Origin: CAYSEW01 sp964430245
GTDB taxonomy: Bacteria > Bacteroidota > Bacteroidia > Flavobacteriales_D > Parvicellaceae
DNA: 64,000 nucleotides
Direction of reading: 5' to 3'
NCBI GenBank assembly: GCA_964430245.1
Contig: CAYSEW010000012.1
Location: forward strand, 1 to 64,000
Of this stretch, positions 18,725 through 27,542 are shown in pieces. Positions within the stretch are counted from its first letter, which is position 1. The number at the start of each line of letters is the position of its first letter. Below the pieces are notes generated by a model. The model worked only from the letters and a program-made list of their open reading frames with translations. It searched no databases and was not told where the DNA came from. A program made the position numbers and the translations under genes.

Positions 18725-19837
18725 ATGGCAAAGAAATACATTTGGTGTTTATTGGTAGTTGTATTTTTTGGTAGCTGCCATGTAGGTAGGTATGTCATCT
18801 ATAATTTCGCCAACATTAATGATTATAAAAAATTTCAAAACAGAGAGATCTTAAATTCAGGCCCTGCTTTTCAGTTTCATGAAAAAGCAACCCATAACGA
18901 ATTTAATAAAGCATTGATGTCGTCTAATTTTACAAATGAAATAATTTTTGATAGTATTCTCGATCATTCAAAAACAGTAGCCTTTTTGGTCATTAGAAAT
19001 GATTCTTTATTGTATGAATGGTATGCTCCTAAAAAAGAGCAAGCAACAATTTTCACTTCTTTTTCGATGGCTAAATCCTATGTTTCTGCAATGATAGGAA
19101 TTGCCATCAATGAGGGAAAAATAAAGTCTGTAAATGAACCTATTACCAATTACATCAAGGGGTTTGAAAATCCAGGGTTTGAAAAGATTACTATTGAGCA
19201 TTTGTTGAATATGAGAACTGGAATCGAATACATTGAAAATTATTTTAGCCCATTTGGAAATGTAGCGGTCTCTTATTATGGAAGGAATCTGGACAGGCAT
19301 GTTGCGAAGCTAAAGGTTGAAAAAGATCCAGGTGAGTCTTTCGGATATATAAGTGCTGCTACGCAAATGTTGGGCATGATCTTAGAAGAAGCGACAGGCC
19401 AAACGCTTAGTGAGTATTGCGAGCAAAAACTATGGATTCCTTTAGGTATGGAGTATCCAGCCAGCTGGAGTGTTGATCGGAAAAAAGGAAGGGAAAAAGC
19501 TTTCTGCTGTTTAAATGCGAGGGCTAGGGATTATGCCAAATTTGGGAGATTATTTCTAAAGGAAGGCAATTGGCAAGGCACTCAACTAATAAGCGAACAA
19601 TGGATCGACAAAAGCATTAAAAAGACCAAAGATTCAAAAGACGCTTTTTATGCCTATCAGTGGTGGCACGACAGCAGGCCCGATAAAAATGGAAGGGTCA
19701 ATTTTTTTGCTCAGGGACATTTAGGGCAATATACCTATATGCATCCAGCAAATAATACCATTATAGTCCGTCTAGGTAAAAACCATGGCGGAGTTAATTG
19801 GATTCAATTGATAAGAGAATTGAATCGATCCCTTTAA
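18725..19837 (+). CDS. beta-lactamase family serine hydrolase, lipoprotein
   Basis: 370 residues with a lipoprotein signal (FFGSC, Cys18). The class C beta-lactamase/DD-peptidase fold is shown by S114-M-A-K117 (catalytic Ser and Lys), a YIS motif near residue 208 in the YxN position, and the C-terminal FFAQGHLGQY segment in the K/HxG position. Members hydrolyse esters, D-amino-acid peptides or beta-lactams; a resistance role cannot be inferred. It is probably anchored in the inner or outer membrane facing the periplasm. Its stop is 1 base from the stop of the convergent YceI gene. Confidence 0.85.
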   Translation: MAKKYIWCLLVVVFFGSCHVGRYVIYNFANINDYKKFQNREILNSGPAFQFHEKATHNEFNKALMSSNFTNEIIFDSILDHSKTVAFLVIRNDSLLYEWYAPKKEQATIFTSFSMAKSYVSAMIGIAINEGKIKSVNEPITNYIKGFENPGFEKITIEHLLNMRTGIEYIENYFSPFGNVAVSYYGRNLDRHVAKLKVEKDPGESFGYISAATQMLGMILEEATGQTLSEYCEQKLWIPLGMEYPASWSVDRKKGREKAFCCLNARARDYAKFGRLFLKEGNWQGTQLISEQWIDKSIKKTKDSKDAFYAYQWWHDSRPDKNGRVNFFAQGHLGQYTYMHPANNTIIVRLGKNHGGVNWIQLIRELNRSL

Positions 19838-19838
19838 A

Positions 19839-20510
19839 TCATTGCTGAGCGGTAAGCTCAAGAGCAATATTTACTTTTGAAGAAGGGCCAGATGCTTTTT
19901 CTTCTGCAGGTGAATTTTCAACTTTCACTAAGCTAGGCAATTCAAAAGGGAGTAGGTCTAGCTCAAATTCACCACTTATACTAAATGCATTTTCATCCAT
20001 TGATATAGTTAATGGGAAAGAGATCTCTTTTGTAATTCCAATGACAGTTAAGGCACCAGTTACTGTTCCATTATCATGACTTTTCAGCTGAAAAGTAGCG
20101 TTTGGGAAAACCGTAACGTTAAAGAAGTCATCATTCTTAAGGTGGTCGTCCAGTCTTTTATTTCCTTTTTGCAAGGTGGTTAGGTCTAAAACAATTTCAC
20201 CAGCTGCTAGCTCACCACTAACCACTTCTGCGGATCCTGAGCTAACTTCTACAGTTCCAATATGAACAAAGTCTTCATCATCGTTGTGCTTGGCTTTCCA
20301 TACAATAGTGTCCCCTGGATTAAATTGGTAGGTAGCATTTAAATCAGAAGTTGAGGTGTTGTCAGCTGTTTCAGTATTTGAATTGTCTCCCTCGTTTTGA
20401 GCAGGGTTTTCCTTTTTGTTGTCGTCACCTTCTTTTGTCTCGTTAATACAAGAAGAAAAGAGAAGGGGAGATATAAAAAACAGATTTAAAATTAAATAGC
20501 GCATTTTCAT
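19839..20510 (-). CDS. YceI family lipoprotein
   Basis: 223 residues: lipobox LFSSC with Cys21, an acidic Asn/Glu/Thr-rich linker (~22-60), then a YceI beta-barrel domain (TYQFNPGDTIVWKAKH..., LDLTTLQKGNKRLDDHLKNDDFF, FPNATFQLKS, VTGALTVIGITKEISFP). The family binds isoprenoids or similar lipids in a lipocalin-like pocket. The first half of the canonical 'D..HS' opening is replaced by KAKHNDDEDFVH. It has its own promoter upstream and is divergent from ftsX. Confidence 0.86.
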   Translation of the reverse strand: MKMRYLILNLFFISPLLFSSCINETKEGDDNKKENPAQNEGDNSNTETADNTSTSDLNATYQFNPGDTIVWKAKHNDDEDFVHIGTVEVSSGSAEVVSGELAAGEIVLDLTTLQKGNKRLDDHLKNDDFFNVTVFPNATFQLKSHDNGTVTGALTVIGITKEISFPLTISMDENAFSISGEFELDLLPFELPSLVKVENSPAEEKASGPSSKVNIALELTAQQ

Positions 20511-20538
20511 TGTTTGATTTTTATGTTTTTAATTCTAT

Positions 20539-20572
20539 CAAATATATTTTAAAATCCTATTTACACACTCAA
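20539..20572 (-). promoter_or_regulatory. promoter of the YceI gene
   Basis: On the minus strand TTG (20572-20570), a 23-base spacer, then TATATTTG (20546-20539), ending 28 bases before the start codon. The -7 match is exact; the spacer is at the long end for Bacteroidota. Confidence 0.48.
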
Positions 20573-20636
20573 TCGTTAACATAAATTATCAAATAGGTGG
20601 TTCTTCGTATGCTTCAACTTATTAATTTAGCCACAA

Positions 20637-21536
20637 ATGGCAAGAAGAAAATTTTCAAGCAATAGAGTAACGGAGGTCTCAACGGTCTTTGGTATTACAC
20701 TTTTATTGGTCCTGTTGGGGGTTTTTGCTTATTTTATGATTACGGCTCATCAGAAATCAAAAGAGATCAAGGAGCAGCTGAGTGTAGATATTCTTTTTCA
20801 GGACGAGGCAAGTGAAGCAGATGTGTTACAAATGGAAAAAGAGCTGGCATCTAGATCTTATGTAAAACAGGCACAGTACATCTCCAAAGATTCTGCTAAA
20901 TCGTTGTTGTTACAACATGTAGGTGATGATGCTTTTGATATTTTGGATGGAGCGAACCCGATTCCGTCTTCCATTAATGTGAACTTAAGTGCTGAATATG
21001 TAAATCCAGACAGTGCAGCTGCTTTTTCTGAACAGATCATGAAAGAAAAAGAGCACTTAGTTTCCGAAGTGTCTTATAGTGAAGCTCAATTTTTAGAGGT
21101 GGGCTCTGTTTTCAAGAACTTTGAGATGATCTTGTTGGTAATAGCAGGTATTCTTCTTATAATATCTATTATTCTTATTAATATTACTATACGACTGGCT
21201 GTGTATTCAAAAAGATTTATTATTCGAACCATGCAATTGGTAGGGGCGAGCTCCTCTTTTATAAGAAGACCTTTTTTAATAAGGGCATTTTTTCATGGAT
21301 TTATTTCGGGGATGTTGGCCATTATTATATTAATAGGATTATGGCATTTGTTTTCTAATTTCAATCCGGACCAGGTATCAAAAATGAGTATCAATGAACA
21401 AGAGCTTAATGCACAGCTACAATTATTTGGATTATTATTTTCCGGGGTGCTAGGAACAGGAATAATTATCAGTATCTTTTCTACCTATTTTGCTTTGAAT
21501 AAGTATATTTGGATCAATTCAGAAAAACTCTATTAA
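20637..21536 (+). CDS. ftsX: cell division protein FtsX
   Basis: 299-residue inner-membrane permease that pairs with the ATPase FtsE to activate cell wall hydrolases at division. One transmembrane segment near residues 18-38, a periplasmic domain (~40-165) and three further segments toward the C terminus give the FtsX topology. ftsE is not adjacent, as is common in this phylum. A near-consensus -7 (TAATTTAG, 20623-20630) ends 6 bases before the ATG, so the mRNA may be nearly leaderless. It heads the run ftsX, DUF3098, uppP, truB. Confidence 0.9.
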   Translation: MARRKFSSNRVTEVSTVFGITLLLVLLGVFAYFMITAHQKSKEIKEQLSVDILFQDEASEADVLQMEKELASRSYVKQAQYISKDSAKSLLLQHVGDDAFDILDGANPIPSSINVNLSAEYVNPDSAAAFSEQIMKEKEHLVSEVSYSEAQFLEVGSVFKNFEMILLVIAGILLIISIILINITIRLAVYSKRFIIRTMQLVGASSSFIRRPFLIRAFFHGFISGMLAIIILIGLWHLFSNFNPDQVSKMSINEQELNAQLQLFGLLFSGVLGTGIIISIFSTYFALNKYIWINSEKLY

Positions 21537-21546
21537 ATTTGCAGCT

Positions 21547-21834
21547 ATGAAAACTAATCTACCAGAAAATACTGAGCAGAAAACTAAAATTACTTTAGGG
21601 AAAGAGAATTATAAATTTATAATTCTTGGATGTATCATCGTTGTATTAGGCTTTATTCTAATGTCTGGGGGAGGAACAGATAATCCCAACGAATTCAATG
21701 AAGAAGAATTGTTCAGCTTTAGGAGAATTACTTTGGCTCCTTTTTTTGTGATCCTTGGTTATGTGATAGTGCTTTATGGAGTCATGAAAAGACCTAAAGT
21801 TAATGGAGAAGCTGTAGAACAAGTTAACGAATAA
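21547..21834 (+). CDS. DUF3098 family membrane protein
   Basis: 95 residues with two transmembrane helices: FIILGCIIVVLGFILMSGG (~28-46) and APFFVILGYVIVLYGVM (~66-83). The motif LMSGGGTDNPNEFNEEELFSFRRITLAP between them is characteristic of DUF3098, found in Bacteroidota between ftsX and uppP. The function is unknown. It starts 10 bases after ftsX and ends 12 bases before uppP, so it is co-transcribed with them; a link to envelope growth or division is inferred from context only. Confidence 0.88.
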   Translation: MKTNLPENTEQKTKITLGKENYKFIILGCIIVVLGFILMSGGGTDNPNEFNEEELFSFRRITLAPFFVILGYVIVLYGVMKRPKVNGEAVEQVNE

Positions 21835-21846
21835 AATTTCTATTTT

Positions 21847-22635
21847 TTGGAATGGTTTGAATCTTTGATCCTGGGTATAATTCAGGGGTTAACTGAATTT
21901 TTGCCTGTTAGTAGCAGTGGGCATTTGGAGCTGGCAAAAGCCATACATGGCTCTGGAATGGATGCCGATGAAAGCATGATGATGACTGTGATTCTTCACT
22001 TTGCTACCGCATTGAGCACTGTAGTTATTTTTTACAAAGACATTAAAAAAATTGTTAGTGGGTTGTATCAGTTTACTTGGAACGAAGAATTTCAATTTTC
22101 TTTAAAGATCATTATTTCCATGATTCCTGCTGCAATAGCAGGGGTATTTTTCGATGACTTAATAGAATCGTTTTTCAATGGACAGGTGCTGTTTGTGGGG
22201 TGCATGCTCATTGTTACGGGGCTCATTCTTTTTTTAGCAGACAAAGCCAAGAACACCAGTAAGTCGGTAAGCTATTCGCATGCCATTGTCATTGGTATTT
22301 CCCAAGCAATTGCCATTTTACCCGGCATCTCTCGATCTGGTGCTACCATTGCCACCTCTGTTTTGCTGGGTGTAGATCGCGCCAAGGCAGCCAGGTTTTC
22401 TTTTTTAATGGTGGTTCCATTGATCTTTGGAAAAATAGCCAAGGACTTATTAAGTAGTGACTTTTCTACTACAGGGATAGAATTCAGCTCAATAGCAATA
22501 GGCTTTTTAGCTGCTTTTATTACTGGATTATTTGCTTGTCAATTAATGATCAAGCTAGTTAAGAGGAGTAAGCTCGTTTATTTTTCGGTTTATTGTGTCA
22601 TCATAGGCATCATAGGCATCTTTTTTTCAATGTAA
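21847..22635 (+). CDS. uppP: undecaprenyl-diphosphatase
   Basis: 262-residue integral membrane enzyme that dephosphorylates undecaprenyl diphosphate to recycle the lipid carrier for peptidoglycan and other glycans. Conserved motifs: GIIQGLTEFLPVSSSGHL near the N terminus (catalytic Glu and the Ser-rich loop) and LPGISRSGAT in the middle. The start is TTG: the protein must begin at MEWFESL to contain the whole family N terminus, and no ATG is available in frame before residue 38. About eight transmembrane helices. It belongs to the ftsX-DUF3098-uppP-truB run. Confidence 0.94.
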   Translation: MEWFESLILGIIQGLTEFLPVSSSGHLELAKAIHGSGMDADESMMMTVILHFATALSTVVIFYKDIKKIVSGLYQFTWNEEFQFSLKIIISMIPAAIAGVFFDDLIESFFNGQVLFVGCMLIVTGLILFLADKAKNTSKSVSYSHAIVIGISQAIAILPGISRSGATIATSVLLGVDRAKAARFSFLMVVPLIFGKIAKDLLSSDFSTTGIEFSSIAIGFLAAFITGLFACQLMIKLVKRSKLVYFSVYCVIIGIIGIFFSM

Positions 22636-22639
22636 TACA

Positions 22640-23332
22640 ATGAAAAAGCAGCAAGACTTTATTAATGGAGAGGTTCTGGTTATAGATAAACCCCTTGGTT
22701 GGACTTCTTTTGATGTGGTCAAGAAAATTAGATACCATCTTAAGCATAAGCTCCAAGTGAAGAAAATAAAAATAGGTCATGCAGGCACCCTGGATCCTTT
22801 AGCAACGGGTGTTTTGGTGCTGTGTACAGGCAAGAAAACCAAAGTGATCGAAGGTTTTATGAATGAAAAAAAGACCTATGATGGGATCATACAGCTGGGT
22901 GCTACCACTCCTTCTTTTGACCTTGAAACCGAAATAGATGCTACTTTTCCAGTAGACATTAATAAAGAGAAAGTAGCCATAGTAGCGCAACAATTTTTGG
23001 GGGAGCAATTGCAGGAGCCACCTATTTTTTCTGCTAAAAGGGTGAAGGGAAAAAGGGCTTATGAATACGCAAGAAAAGGCGAGAAGGTCGAGCTTAAAAA
23101 GAACAAGATCATTATAGATTCAATTACTTTGGAGCTGCTAGAGGACAATTGTTTAAGCTTTCAGGTAGACTGTTCAAAAGGAACGTATATAAGGGCTTTA
23201 GCAAGAGACATTGCTAATCAATTGAATACTGGAGGGCACTTGATTAAATTGAGAAGAACTCGATCTGGAAATTTTGCTTTAGAACAAGCCATTAGCATGG
23301 AAGACTGTTTAAAGATGATAGATAGCTTGTAA
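22640..23332 (+). CDS. truB: tRNA pseudouridine-55 synthase
   Basis: 230-residue enzyme converting U55 in the tRNA T-loop to pseudouridine. The N-terminal VLVIDKPLGWTSFDVV and the catalytic GHAGTLDPLATGVL (catalytic Asp52) are intact, as are KRVKGKRAYEYARKG and CSKGTYIRALARD. The C-terminal PUA-like extension of longer enzymes is absent, which is common in this phylum. It begins 4 bases after uppP, so is translationally coupled. Confidence 0.96.
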   Translation: MKKQQDFINGEVLVIDKPLGWTSFDVVKKIRYHLKHKLQVKKIKIGHAGTLDPLATGVLVLCTGKKTKVIEGFMNEKKTYDGIIQLGATTPSFDLETEIDATFPVDINKEKVAIVAQQFLGEQLQEPPIFSAKRVKGKRAYEYARKGEKVELKKNKIIIDSITLELLEDNCLSFQVDCSKGTYIRALARDIANQLNTGGHLIKLRRTRSGNFALEQAISMEDCLKMIDSL

Positions 23333-23336
23333 TTTT

Positions 23337-23368
23337 TTGTTATTGTGAGGGTTTATTTGTTATTTTCG
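23337..23368 (+). promoter_or_regulatory. candidate promoter of queA
   Basis: TTG (23337-23339), 21-base spacer, TATTTTCG (23361-23368), one mismatch to TAnnTTTG. It lies between truB and queA, 29 bases before the queA ATG, so queA may have its own transcript as well as read-through. Confidence 0.35.
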
Positions 23369-23397
23369 CAAGCCCGTTTAGTATAAATTATACAAAT

Positions 23398-24447
23398 ATG
23401 AAATTATCTCAATTTGAATTTGATCTTCCTGAAAAGCTTATAGCTGATTTTCCCTCTGATGAAAGAGACGAATCAAGGTTAATGGTTGTTAACAGAGAAA
23501 CAGGTGACATTGAACACAAGGTTTTTAAAGATGTGCTTGACTATTTTGACGATGGAGACATCATGGTTATTAATGATACACGTGTGTTTCCTGCAAGAAT
23601 GTATGGAAATAAAGAAAAAACAGGTGCAAGGATCGAAGTTTTTCTATTAAGAGAGCTGAATAAAGAAAGCTTGTTATGGGATGTATTGGTAGATCCTGCC
23701 AGAAAAATTAGAATTGGCAACAAACTTTATTTTGGAGAGAACGATGAGCTAGTTGCTGAAGTAATCGACAATACTACATCTAGAGGAAGGACTTTGCGTT
23801 TTCTTTTCGATGGATCGTATGAAGAATTTAAGCAAACCATCACCAAACTTGGGATGACCCCACTTCCAAAATACATTAAAAGAGAGCCTGTTCCAGAAGA
23901 TAAAGAAAGATATCAAACGATCTTTGCCAAGCAAGAAGGGGCTGTTGCAGCACCTACAGCTGGCTTACATTTTAGCAAGCAGCTAATGAAAAGATTAGAG
24001 ATTAAAGGTGTTGATTTTACAGAGCTTACTTTGCATGTTGGCTTGGGTACTTTTAGACCAGTAGATGTAGAGGACCTTACTAAGCATAAAATGGATTCCG
24101 AGCAGCTGTATATTCCAGAAACTACTGCAGATATTGTAAATAGGGCTAAAGAGAATAAGCGCAAGGTTTGTGCTGTAGGTACAACAGTAACTAGAGGTCT
24201 TGAAACAGCAGTTTCTGTTGAGAAAAAATTAAAGCCGTATGACGGATGGACCAATAAATTTATTTTCCCTCCTTACGAATTTAGTATTCCTGATGCGATG
24301 ATCACTAATTTTCATACTCCTAAATCTACTTTGATTATGATGGTTTCTGCTTATGGTGGATACGATCTAATGATGAAGGCTTACAAGGAGGCGATCAAAG
24401 AAAAGTATCGCTTTTATTCTTATGGCGATGCCATGCTGATCCTTTAA
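23398..24447 (+). CDS. queA: S-adenosylmethionine:tRNA ribosyltransferase-isomerase
   Basis: 349-residue enzyme that transfers and isomerises the ribosyl group of SAM onto 7-aminomethyl-7-deazaguanine in tRNA, giving epoxyqueuosine. The N-terminal FELPEKLIA-type opening (FDLPEKLIADFPSDERDESRLMVV), DTRVFPARMYG, QEGAVAAPTAGLHFS and the LHVGLGTFRPV block are all present. Length is normal. A hairpin terminator follows directly. Confidence 0.97.
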   Translation: MKLSQFEFDLPEKLIADFPSDERDESRLMVVNRETGDIEHKVFKDVLDYFDDGDIMVINDTRVFPARMYGNKEKTGARIEVFLLRELNKESLLWDVLVDPARKIRIGNKLYFGENDELVAEVIDNTTSRGRTLRFLFDGSYEEFKQTITKLGMTPLPKYIKREPVPEDKERYQTIFAKQEGAVAAPTAGLHFSKQLMKRLEIKGVDFTELTLHVGLGTFRPVDVEDLTKHKMDSEQLYIPETTADIVNRAKENKRKVCAVGTTVTRGLETAVSVEKKLKPYDGWTNKFIFPPYEFSIPDAMITNFHTPKSTLIMMVSAYGGYDLMMKAYKEAIKEKYRFYSYGDAMLIL

Positions 24448-24465
24448 GGGAACACTTTTTATACT

Positions 24466-24491
24466 AACCCCGTTTGAAGACGGGGTTTTTT
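24466..24491 (+). terminator. rho-independent terminator after queA
   Basis: AACCCCGT - TTGAAG - ACGGGGTT with a following T run gives an 8-bp GC-rich stem and 6-base loop. It ends only 4 bases before the rlmN start codon, so rlmN must rely on read-through or a promoter inside the hairpin or queA. Confidence 0.8.
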
Positions 24492-24495
24492 ATTA

Positions 24496-25566
24496 ATGAG
24501 CAACAAAAAGGACATAAGACAGCTTACATTAGATCAGCTGACCAGTGAGCTAGTTGAGCTAGGCGAAAAACCATTCAGGGCCAAGCAGGTCTATGAGTGG
24601 TTGTGGAAAAAAAGAGCCATTTCTTTTGAGCAGATGACCAGTCTTTCTAAACCTTTAAGGGCTCAGCTTGAAGAGGATTATGTCATCCATGCCATTCAAT
24701 TGTCCGAAGCTCAATTTAGCAACGATAGAACGGTTAAAAATGCATTTGAGCTGGCAGATGGTGCTGTTATTGAGGGGGTGCTTATTCCTACTAGCAAAAG
24801 GATGACTGCTTGTGTGTCTATTCAGGTGGGCTGTAGTTTGAGCTGTGCTTTTTGTGCAACAGGTAGGTTGAAGAGGGTAAGAAATTTAAATCCCGATGAG
24901 ATCTACGATCAGGTAGTGATGATCAACGACCAGGCAAAAGAGAAATATAACATCCCGCTTTCTAACATTGTTTTTATGGGAATGGGCGAGCCGCTTTTAA
25001 ATTACCAGAATGTGCTGTTGGCCATAGACAAGATCACTTCCGAAAAGGGATTAGGCATGTCGCCCAAACGAATAACAGTAAGTACAGCAGGCATTGCTAA
25101 GATGATCAAGAAGCTGGCAGATGATCAGATCCGTTTTAATTTGGCTTTGTCTTTACATGCTGCCAATGATGAGAAGCGCAACAAGATCATGCCCATAAAT
25201 GAAAGCAACAACTTGGAAGTATTGAAAGAAGCGCTTATTTATTTTTATGTAAAAACCAATTTAAGGGTAACATTCGAATACATTATATTTAAAGACTTTA
25301 ATGACGAGATCAAGGATGCTGAGGAGCTGGCAGATTTTTGTAAAACAGTGCCTTGTAAGGTCAATATTATAGAATACAATGCCATTGATGATGGTATTTA
25401 TCAGCAGGCAGACATGAAAAAGGTAGATGCCTTTGCGCAGTATTTAGAATCTCAAAAGATCATCGTTAATGTTAGAAGAAGTAGGGGCAAGGACATAGAT
25501 GCTGCCTGTGGTCAGTTGGCCAACAAGAACGATGCTGCAAGCAAAGAAGAAGCTTTTACCAGCTAG
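24496..25566 (+). CDS. rlmN: 23S rRNA (adenine-2503-C2)-methyltransferase
   Basis: 356-residue radical-SAM enzyme methylating A2503 of 23S rRNA, and A37 of some tRNAs. The radical-SAM cluster motif is C113-x3-C117-x2-C120 in VGCSLSCAFCATG; the SAM-binding GMGEPLLN and the late VRRSRGKDIDAACGQL with the second catalytic Cys are present. The start ATG follows the queA terminator by only a few bases. The last 11 bases overlap the convergent CBS gene. Confidence 0.96.
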   Translation: MSNKKDIRQLTLDQLTSELVELGEKPFRAKQVYEWLWKKRAISFEQMTSLSKPLRAQLEEDYVIHAIQLSEAQFSNDRTVKNAFELADGAVIEGVLIPTSKRMTACVSIQVGCSLSCAFCATGRLKRVRNLNPDEIYDQVVMINDQAKEKYNIPLSNIVFMGMGEPLLNYQNVLLAIDKITSEKGLGMSPKRITVSTAGIAKMIKKLADDQIRFNLALSLHAANDEKRNKIMPINESNNLEVLKEALIYFYVKTNLRVTFEYIIFKDFNDEIKDAEELADFCKTVPCKVNIIEYNAIDDGIYQQADMKKVDAFAQYLESQKIIVNVRRSRGKDIDAACGQLANKNDAASKEEAFTS

Positions 25567-26014
25567 TTTTTTTAATACGCTTAGAGGCCCTGAGTATGTC
25601 TCTTCTGCTAACAAGGCCTACCATCTTAGCATTTCGAACAACAGGATACCTTCTAAAATTAGAATTCAGGAATAAATTGGCAACTTCTGTAACGTCCGTG
25701 TCTTCATTTACAGTAATTACTTTTCTAGACATGTAATTGCCTACCCTGCCTTTATTAGGTGGCAGGTTGTGGTAGATGTCTTCTACTATAACTCGTAGGC
25801 AATCTTTCTCTGATATAATGCCCACGAGCTCTTTGTTGTGGTCGACTACGGGAGCTCCGGAGATCTTGTTGCTGATAATAACATCTATTACTTTGCGAAT
25901 ATCATCTTCTGGATAAAAAGTGATCACATTGGTGGTCATGTAATCTGCTACAGTTTCGTGCTTGATCCTTTTTTTAAGGGTCTCTTCTTTGAATTTAGGG
26001 GTGAAATTAATCAT
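25556..26014 (-). CDS. two-CBS-domain protein
   Basis: 152 residues from MINFTPKF; an ATG 12 codons further upstream is possible. Two CBS domains cover most of the chain: VADYMTTNVITF...VGIISEKDCLRVI and VGNYMSRKVITV...MVGLVSRRDILRA. CBS pairs bind adenine nucleotides such as AMP, ATP or SAM and sense energy state; no effector domain is attached, so it probably regulates a partner. A perfect 17-bp palindrome sits 44-60 bases upstream of this start. Confidence 0.85.
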   Translation of the reverse strand: MINFTPKFKEETLKKRIKHETVADYMTTNVITFYPEDDIRKVIDVIISNKISGAPVVDHNKELVGIISEKDCLRVIVEDIYHNLPPNKGRVGNYMSRKVITVNEDTDVTEVANLFLNSNFRRYPVVRNAKMVGLVSRRDILRASKRIKKTSW

Positions 26015-26057
26015 AGGAATAGGGGTGTTTGGTGATTTGTTAAAATACAAAATATTA

Positions 26058-26074
26058 TTACTATAATATAGTAA
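26058..26074. promoter_or_regulatory. 17-bp perfect palindrome upstream of the CBS gene
   Basis: TTACTATA - A - TATAGTAA, with a third copy of TTACTATA at 26101-26108. It lies between the MATE gene stop and the CBS gene start. The arrangement suggests an operator for a dimeric regulator, but an AT-rich chance palindrome cannot be ruled out. Confidence 0.35.
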
Positions 26075-26162
26075 AAATCACTAAAAAACAAAATAAAAAT
26101 TTACTATATTTTATTCAGATCGGAGAAAATAAAGAGCCTTTGAAAGTTGTAATGCAATAGAG

Positions 26163-27530
26163 TTAGCTAAGTTTTTTTATACTTCTTCTAAGAAAGTAGT
26201 AGCAAATAATGGCAGATATTATATCTGAAATTGGAAAGCTGTACCAGATTCCATTAATGCCATAATACATGGGTAAAATAATAACCAGAGGAATTAGAAA
26301 AAGGCCTTGCTTGGTAAGGGTTAAAAGTAAAGCCGGAGTAGCTTTTCCAATGGCCTGGTAATATGAAGGGCTGATTAAAGTAAATGACACCACAGGAGAG
26401 GTAACAAATAACCAGAAAATAGCATCGGGTGAATACTCTATCAGAGCTACATCCTTGGTGAATAAATACGGGATCCATTCGGCACTGTAAATAAGTATAA
26501 AGCAGATAAATCCAGCAATAATAAACCCATAGATAAGTGCTACATTGATCACTTCTTTGAGTCGTTCATAATTTTTAGCCCCATAGTTATATCCGGCAAT
26601 AGGCATAAAGCCCTGTGCTATTCCAATTAAAGGAAAGAAAGCGAACATGACCAACCTACCCGCCAATCCATATACTGAAATAGCTGTTTCACCCCCCATG
26701 CCATCCAAATTTCCGTATTTAAATAAAGAGGTGTTTAATACAATGGCAAGCACACTCAATGTCCCTTGTCTTACCATATTCACAGAACCTAGCTTAAGTG
26801 TTTCAGATACAATACTTTTATTGAGCTTGAATTTTTCGGGGATCACTTTCATTTCTCCCTTACCTGCTAAATAGAAATAAAAAATATAGGCAGCACATCC
26901 CAAATAGGAGATGGTAGTGGCCCATCCTGCACCTTCCATTCCGTAGTTCATTAGGTCAATGAATATATAATCTAAAAATATATTAACAATGGAAGGAATC
27001 AGTAAGACTACCATGGCGATCTTTGCTTTACCTTCTGCTCGTAAATTGTTGTTAGCCATCATGGAGATTGCTAAAAATGGAATACCAACAAGAACAATAG
27101 AAAAATAGATATCTGCATATTCCATGATCTGTCCTTTAGCACCGAAAAGGTCTAACATAGGTGTTTTGTAAACTACTCCTACAATGACTACTAAAAACGC
27201 GAGAAAAAGCGTTAAGCAAACCTGGTTGTTAAAGGCAAGTAATGCCTTGCTTTTATCGTTGGCACCCAATGCTCTTGAAACAATAGAGCCCCCTCCAATT
27301 CCAATGGACATCCCAATAGATGAAAAAAGAAAAGAGATAGGGAAAACAACTGAAATGGCTCCTATTGCAAGGTCTCCATTAGGAATGTATTGCCCTACAA
27401 AAAAAGTATCTACCATCATGTTCAATGACATGACCATAAAGCCGATGGCAGCAGGCATTGCCTGATTGAACAACAATTTTTTTATGGGTGCTGTTCCTAA
27501 TAATATGGAGTTTTCACTGGTTCTACTCAA
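26163..27530 (-). CDS. MATE family efflux transporter
   Basis: 455-residue inner-membrane antiporter with twelve predicted transmembrane helices in two similar halves. Typical segments are NQAMPAAIGFMVMSLNMMVDTFFVGQ, GIGGGSIVSRALGA and GIAQGFMPIAGYNYGA. Substrates are usually cationic drugs or metabolites exchanged for Na+ or H+; the natural substrate is unknown. It starts 12 bases after asd on the same strand, so the two share a transcript, though no metabolic link is evident. Confidence 0.92.
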   Translation of the reverse strand: MSRTSENSILLGTAPIKKLLFNQAMPAAIGFMVMSLNMMVDTFFVGQYIPNGDLAIGAISVVFPISFLFSSIGMSIGIGGGSIVSRALGANDKSKALLAFNNQVCLTLFLAFLVVIVGVVYKTPMLDLFGAKGQIMEYADIYFSIVLVGIPFLAISMMANNNLRAEGKAKIAMVVLLIPSIVNIFLDYIFIDLMNYGMEGAGWATTISYLGCAAYIFYFYLAGKGEMKVIPEKFKLNKSIVSETLKLGSVNMVRQGTLSVLAIVLNTSLFKYGNLDGMGGETAISVYGLAGRLVMFAFFPLIGIAQGFMPIAGYNYGAKNYERLKEVINVALIYGFIIAGFICFILIYSAEWIPYLFTKDVALIEYSPDAIFWLFVTSPVVSFTLISPSYYQAIGKATPALLLTLTKQGLFLIPLVIILPMYYGINGIWYSFPISDIISAIICYYFLRRSIKKLS

Positions 27531-27542
27531 AGATTAGAATTA

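Noticed and set aside
18725..19837. Antibiotic-resistance beta-lactamase
   Set aside because: It has the SxxK fold motif, but the family is dominated by esterases and peptidases; nothing specific to beta-lactam hydrolysis is visible.
22601..22622. Short direct repeat ATCATAGGC at the uppP 3' end
   Set aside because: It encodes Ile-Gly repeats in a membrane helix and has no further copies.
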